Below are positions 5,880 to 8,030 of a stretch of 8,030 nt of DNA, one piece after another. How positions within the stretch are numbered: the first letter of the stretch is position 1; each line of letters starts with the position of its first letter. Both the position numbers and the translations under genes were made by a program. Source of the stretch: CBDUVZ01 sp965370805 (GTDB lineage Bacteria > Hydrothermota > Tepidihabitantia > Tepidihabitantales > Tepidihabitantaceae); the NCBI GenBank assembly GCA_965370805.1, contig CBDUVZ010000126.1, positions 1-8,030 of the forward strand, in the 5' to 3' direction. A model generated the notes under the pieces. That model was not told where the DNA came from. It searched no databases and was given only the letters and a program-made list of their open reading frames with translations.

Positions 5880-6395
5880 ATGCGAACTCACGCATTCGCG
5901 GTGACCGCGGTGCTGGCATTGGCCGCAGCCCACACTTGCATGGCTTCGGGGCTGGCAGCCACAGCTGGTTTCGGCCGACTATGGTCGGGGGCCGGAGGGG
6001 CCTCAGGTTTCGCGGCGGAACTAGGTCTCGACGTGGACCTTGGAAGTAGGCTATCGGTCTATCCAGCCGTCACGCTCTGGACAGGCCAGGAGCGTGACGG
6101 CTGGGGAAACGTGGAGAGCATAACGGACCTCGGACCCGCTGCCTTTCTCAAGTACACGATCGGGCTGGCAGGTAGCAGCGCGGAGCCCTACCTCGCCGCG
6201 GGAGCACAGATGCACGTGCTCATGGGCTATGACACTTCGTTCGTCTACTTTGGTCCTTCGGCCCTGGCCGGAGTCGCCATACGACTCTGTCCAGGCTTGC
6301 AGTTCCCACTACAGGTGAACTACGGGCTGATATTGGGCGGCGATGCTGTCGTCAACCACTTCACGGCGAAGACGGGGCTGGAGGTAGCATTCTAG
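5880..6395 (+). CDS. Small outer-membrane beta-barrel protein
   Basis: ATG 5880 has AAAGGAG five bases upstream. The 171-aa product starts with a signal peptide (MRTHAFAVTAVLALAAAHTCMA, cleavage near residue 22). It then shows alternating amphipathic strands: AATAGFGRLW, FAAELGLDVDLGSRLSVYPAVTLW, AFLKYTIGL, EPYLAAGAQMHVLMG, FVYFGPSALAGVAIRL, FPLQVNYGLILG, and ends TAKTGLEVAF with the terminal Phe typical of barrels recognised by the BAM machinery. About eight strands fit the length, as in the OmpA/OmpX-like fold. It probably sits in the outer membrane; function unknown. It appears intact. Confidence 0.78.
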   Translation: MRTHAFAVTAVLALAAAHTCMASGLAATAGFGRLWSGAGGASGFAAELGLDVDLGSRLSVYPAVTLWTGQERDGWGNVESITDLGPAAFLKYTIGLAGSSAEPYLAAGAQMHVLMGYDTSFVYFGPSALAGVAIRLCPGLQFPLQVNYGLILGGDAVVNHFTAKTGLEVAF

Positions 6396-6462
6396 TCGGT
6401 AGGGAAAGGAAGAAAAGAAGACCAAGCAAGGGAAGTCGGTTGGGTAGACTGACCGGAATGAA

Positions 6463-6485
6463 GGGGTCAGGTCTTTCATTTTGAC
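6463..6485 (-). repeat. 23-bp repeat core, minus-strand copy (R2)
   Basis: It is identical to the core at 3578-3600 and 7209-7231 but inverted. It is flanked by the 10-bp direct repeat GGGTAGACTG at 6442-6451 and 6523-6532, which could be a target-site duplication around a piece of about 70 bp. On the minus strand it lies downstream of a TTGACA and the 25-bp repeat, the same order as in copy A. Confidence 0.7.
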
Positions 6486-6528
6486 ATCTCCGTCGTCCCG
6501 GCCTCCTCGCTTCCCCTCAGTGGGGTAG

Positions 6529-6666
6529 ACTGTCCCATCGCTAGTCGGCCCAAGCGTCTTCTTCGGCGTCCAATCGAGCCTCGACCCGAACGTCTGCTTC
6601 AGCCTCAACCTGATTCTGAAGCTGAGCGTCTCGCTGGGCTTGGCTGGGATACTTCATATTCCGATA
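6529..6666 (+). pseudogene. Possible beta-barrel gene fragment
   Basis: One plus-strand frame reads TVPSLVGPSVFFGVQSSL then DPNVCFSLNLILKLSVSLGL, with the alternating hydrophobic pattern of outer-membrane strands. It has no start: a stop lies just before it and repeat DNA abuts it. The frame continues to 6774 but loses this character. It may be a displaced C-terminal piece of an outer-membrane protein; chance is not excluded. Confidence 0.25.
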
Positions 6667-6682
6667 GTCCGAAGCGTGTCAA
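6655..6682 (-). promoter_or_regulatory. Weak minus-strand promoter candidate
   Basis: On the minus strand, TTGACA (6682 to 6677) is followed after 18 bases by TATGAA. The 25-bp repeat lies 18 bp upstream, as it does 14 bp upstream in copy A. The spacer length differs from the four good copies and no RTGGTGA start follows, so it looks decayed. Confidence 0.3.
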
Positions 6683-6700
6683 GGGCGGCAGGGAAGCGAT

Positions 6701-6725
6701 GCCGTACGCTTCACGCCATACGCTT
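6701..6725 (-). repeat. 25-bp repeat, minus-strand copy
   Basis: The reverse complement matches 3443-3467 at 23 of 25 positions. It marks the upstream end of an inverted, degraded version of the promoter/leader repeat that reaches to the core at 6463. Confidence 0.6.
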
Positions 6726-6751
6726 TGGGCCGGAGGGGGCGGTCGGGCGGG

Positions 6752-7057
6752 TCAGGCTGAGGTCGCCGGATTGATGGCGTCCCAGCGCTCGAACACGAAC
6801 TCGGCAAGTTGGCGCAGGAGCGCGAGGTCGTGCCAGCGGCGGGTGGCGACGGAGAGCAGGTAATCGAGCTTCTGCTCGCGTTCAGGTGAACCAGGCCTGG
6901 TGGAGCCGGCGATTTTGATGAAGGATGGGATGAAGCCGCGGTAGTTGCCGAGGTTGCCGCCGGTAATGCCTGCAGCCTCAAGCAGTTTCACAGCACCGGC
7001 AATCACCGGCTCGGACAGTTTCAGGTATTCGTCCAGTTGCTTCTTGGGGTGACGGGG
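6752..7057 (-). pseudogene. 5'-truncated gene fragment, about 100 codons
   Basis: The minus-strand frame has strong protein character: HPKKQLDEYLKLSEP, AVKLLEAAGITGGNLGNYRG, FIPSFIKIAG, EREQKLDYLLSVATRRWHDL, LLRQLAEFVFERWDAINPATSA. It is mostly helical, with no signal or membrane segment. The frame is open only to 7057, where it runs into the stop codon inside the repeat core at 7054-7076; there is no ATG and only a GTG at 7006 with no ribosome site. The likeliest reading is the C-terminal part of a gene whose 5' end was replaced by repeat DNA, though an 84-aa product from GTG 7006 is possible. Family not recognised. Confidence 0.45.
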
Positions 7058-7076
7058 TCAGGTCTTGAATCTTGAC
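7054..7076 (-). repeat. 23-bp repeat core, diverged minus-strand copy (R3)
   Basis: The reverse complement reads GTCAAGATTCAAGACCTG and continues with the same ending as the other cores, differing only in the AT-rich middle. It stands head-to-head with copy B, 32 bp away, and joins directly to the truncated gene at 7057. Confidence 0.65.
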
Positions 7077-7109
7077 ATTCGCGGAGGCCGGCTGGCTGCA
7101 CGCCGCCGC

Positions 7110-7137
7110 TTGACACACGGGCGATTTCGGGTAGAAG
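7110..7137 (+). promoter_or_regulatory. Leaderless-type promoter, copy B
   Basis: TTGACA (7110-7115), a 16-bp spacer, TAGAAG (7132-7137) and 6 bp to GTG 7144 in the context GTGGTGA. It points toward 7240, where no substantial plus-strand gene follows; the next gene lies on the opposite strand. Confidence 0.6.
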
Positions 7138-7143
7138 TTGACT

Positions 7144-7218
7144 GTGGTGAAAGAACAAAGAAGTTCGGCAGGAAGACGGTGGTTGTCCCTGATTCCTACC
7201 GATGAGACGTCAAAATGA
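7144..7218 (+). CDS. Leaderless leader ORF, 24 aa
   Basis: GTG 7144 lies at the predicted transcription start. The ORF encodes VVKEQRSSAGR followed by RWLSLIPTDETSK, the same ending as the copy A leader. Its stop overlaps ATG 7215 (ATGA), which opens a 29-codon ORF (MKDLTPSSLRRRLTACGRR..., stop 7302-7304). Both ORFs are too short to trust without expression data. Confidence 0.4.
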   Translation: MVKEQRSSAGRRWLSLIPTDETSK

Positions 7219-7326
7219 AAGACCTGACCCCATCATCCCTGCGTCGACGGCTCACTGCTTGCGGCCGTCGGCTGCAGAGGAACGGCCGGGCGGGAATAGG
7301 CTAGCGTCACCGGGTTTCTCGGGTTT

Positions 7327-8030
7327 CTATCTCAAGTTGCCTGTGAGTTCGGCACTATGGCTCCGACCTGCTGATTTCTTCACAGCATCACATTTGGAAG
7401 GCATCGGCGAATCGCAGGTCACCGGTGGCTCAGATGAGATGCGGTTCATGATGGAAATCGCACCGGTGGAGCCATTTATCTTGCAGACGTGCCACCACCA
7501 ATGGGCACCACTGCTTCCACTCGGCACATTGAGGCTGCGGTACAAACCGTCCTCGTCGTAGATCTTGACCTGCGCTCCCGAAGTAGTGATCGTACCATCC
7601 CCCGCGTAGTGATAGACCGCATAGTAGTAGTATCCACTGTACAGTCGGCTGATGACGAGGTTCTCGGGGCCGTAGCCAGTTGTAACATCGTGGTCGAGGT
7701 GTGCGTAAGGAGGGGATGTCGATGAGCCCCTGTTTGCCCAGTAGACGTGGTACGAGCTGCCGCCTATTTCGGGCGTCCAGAGATGAGTATCCAGGTCGCG
7801 CGGGTCTTCATTCCATGTCAGGGTGAATTTGTACTCGAAGTTGCGGTTCAACGTAATGTCATCGAGGAACAGCGGACCGATAATGTAGTAATCCGACCTA
7901 TAGATATAGAACGAGAAATGGCCAATATCCTCGTCCATGAAGCTCAACCCATTGAGCATCAGTGATGTAAAAAAACTGGCTCTTCGCGTGTTTGTGTGGG
8001 TGATTTCCGGGGTTCCGGCATCGCTTTCTG
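7327..8030 (-). CDS. YfaP/DUF2135-domain protein, 5' end outside the window
   Basis: The minus-strand frame is open from the window edge to TAG at 7327-7329. Counting from Met at 7959, residues about 45-172 show the YfaP (DUF2135) pattern: FTLTWNEDPRDLDTHLW, HVYWANRGS, AHLDHDVTTGYGPENLVI, GYYYYAVYHYAGDGTITTSGAQVKIY, NVPSGSSGAHWWWHVCKI. The upstream part (FSFYIYRSDYYIIGPLFLDDITL) and the residues beyond Met7959 to the edge (SDAGTPEITHTNTRRASFFTS) keep protein character, so the true start lies outside; a carboxypeptidase-regulatory-like or Ig-like domain often precedes this one. It is probably an envelope or secreted protein. The C-terminal 35 residues (PVTCDSPMPSKCDAV...) fall outside the domain and look unrelated, perhaps read into foreign DNA. 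Confidence 0.8.
   Translation of the reverse strand, partial: ESDAGTPEITHTNTRRASFFTSLMLNGLSFMDEDIGHFSFYIYRSDYYIIGPLFLDDITLNRNFEYKFTLTWNEDPRDLDTHLWTPEIGGSSYHVYWANRGSSTSPPYAHLDHDVTTGYGPENLVISRLYSGYYYYAVYHYAGDGTITTSGAQVKIYDEDGLYRSLNVPSGSSGAHWWWHVCKINGSTGAISIMNRISSEPPVTCDSPMPSKCDAVKKSAGRSHSAELTGNLR

Larger units (their letters stand above)
7109..7239 (+). repeat. Promoter/leader repeat, copy B
   Basis: A 131-bp direct copy of 3481-3608, with the last 64 bases (7176-7239) identical and the first 16 identical. The 3-bp length difference lies in the leader ORF and keeps its frame. Both copies are followed within about 25 bp by GTCGACGGC, but otherwise the flanks differ. Confidence 0.75.

Noticed and set aside
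6309..6608. Minus-strand 99-codon frame
   Set aside because: It crosses the repeat core and the end of the beta-barrel gene on the other strand and shows no domain-like sequence.

Overview
The window looks like an accessory stretch from a GC-rich, Gram-negative-type bacterium, probably an uncultured lineage. The evidence is a kelch-type secreted protein ending in a FlgD-like / C-terminal sorting-type domain, a PKD lipoprotein with a YVTN-propeller remnant, a small outer-membrane beta-barrel ending in Phe, and a YfaP/DUF2135 protein. This mix is familiar from candidate division WOR-3 and similar phyla, but the assignment is an inference from gene style only.

Layout. 79-620: a 43-codon ORF overlapping (GTGA) a four-helix membrane protein. 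621-1110: no convincing gene. 1126-2439: a promoter, a tiny leaderless ORF and a 380-aa protein with two domains of unknown function. 2503-3380: a promoter, a 27-codon leaderless ORF and an MNT nucleotidyltransferase/HEPN pair, each joined to the next by an ATGA overlap. 3443-3608: a repeat carrying a third promoter and leader ORF. 3761-4981: secreted six-repeat kelch protein. 5073-5697: PKD lipoprotein whose downstream YVTN propeller is cut by a 126-bp TIR-bearing element at a CTAG site. 5880-6395: outer-membrane beta-barrel. 6442-7239: a mosaic of repeat copies, decayed gene pieces and a fourth promoter/leader copy. 7327-8030 (minus): 5'-incomplete YfaP/DUF2135 protein.

The most notable structure is a promoter family found four times on the plus strand (1126, 2503, 3482, 7110). 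Every copy has a TTGACA-like -35, exactly 16 bp of related spacer with a small dyad, a TAxxAx-type -10 and exactly 6 bp before a start codon in the context RTGGTGA. The predicted mRNAs would therefore be leaderless and begin with a 17-27 codon ORF. Three of the four ORFs end in an ATGA overlap with a second ORF, one of which is the MNT gene. Two copies share a 64-bp identical 3' part that ends in a 23-bp core, also present twice on the minus strand, which looks like the end of a dispersed mobile repeat. Leaderless peptide, translational coupling, toxin-antitoxin-like cargo and repeat dispersal together are the best candidate here for something undescribed.
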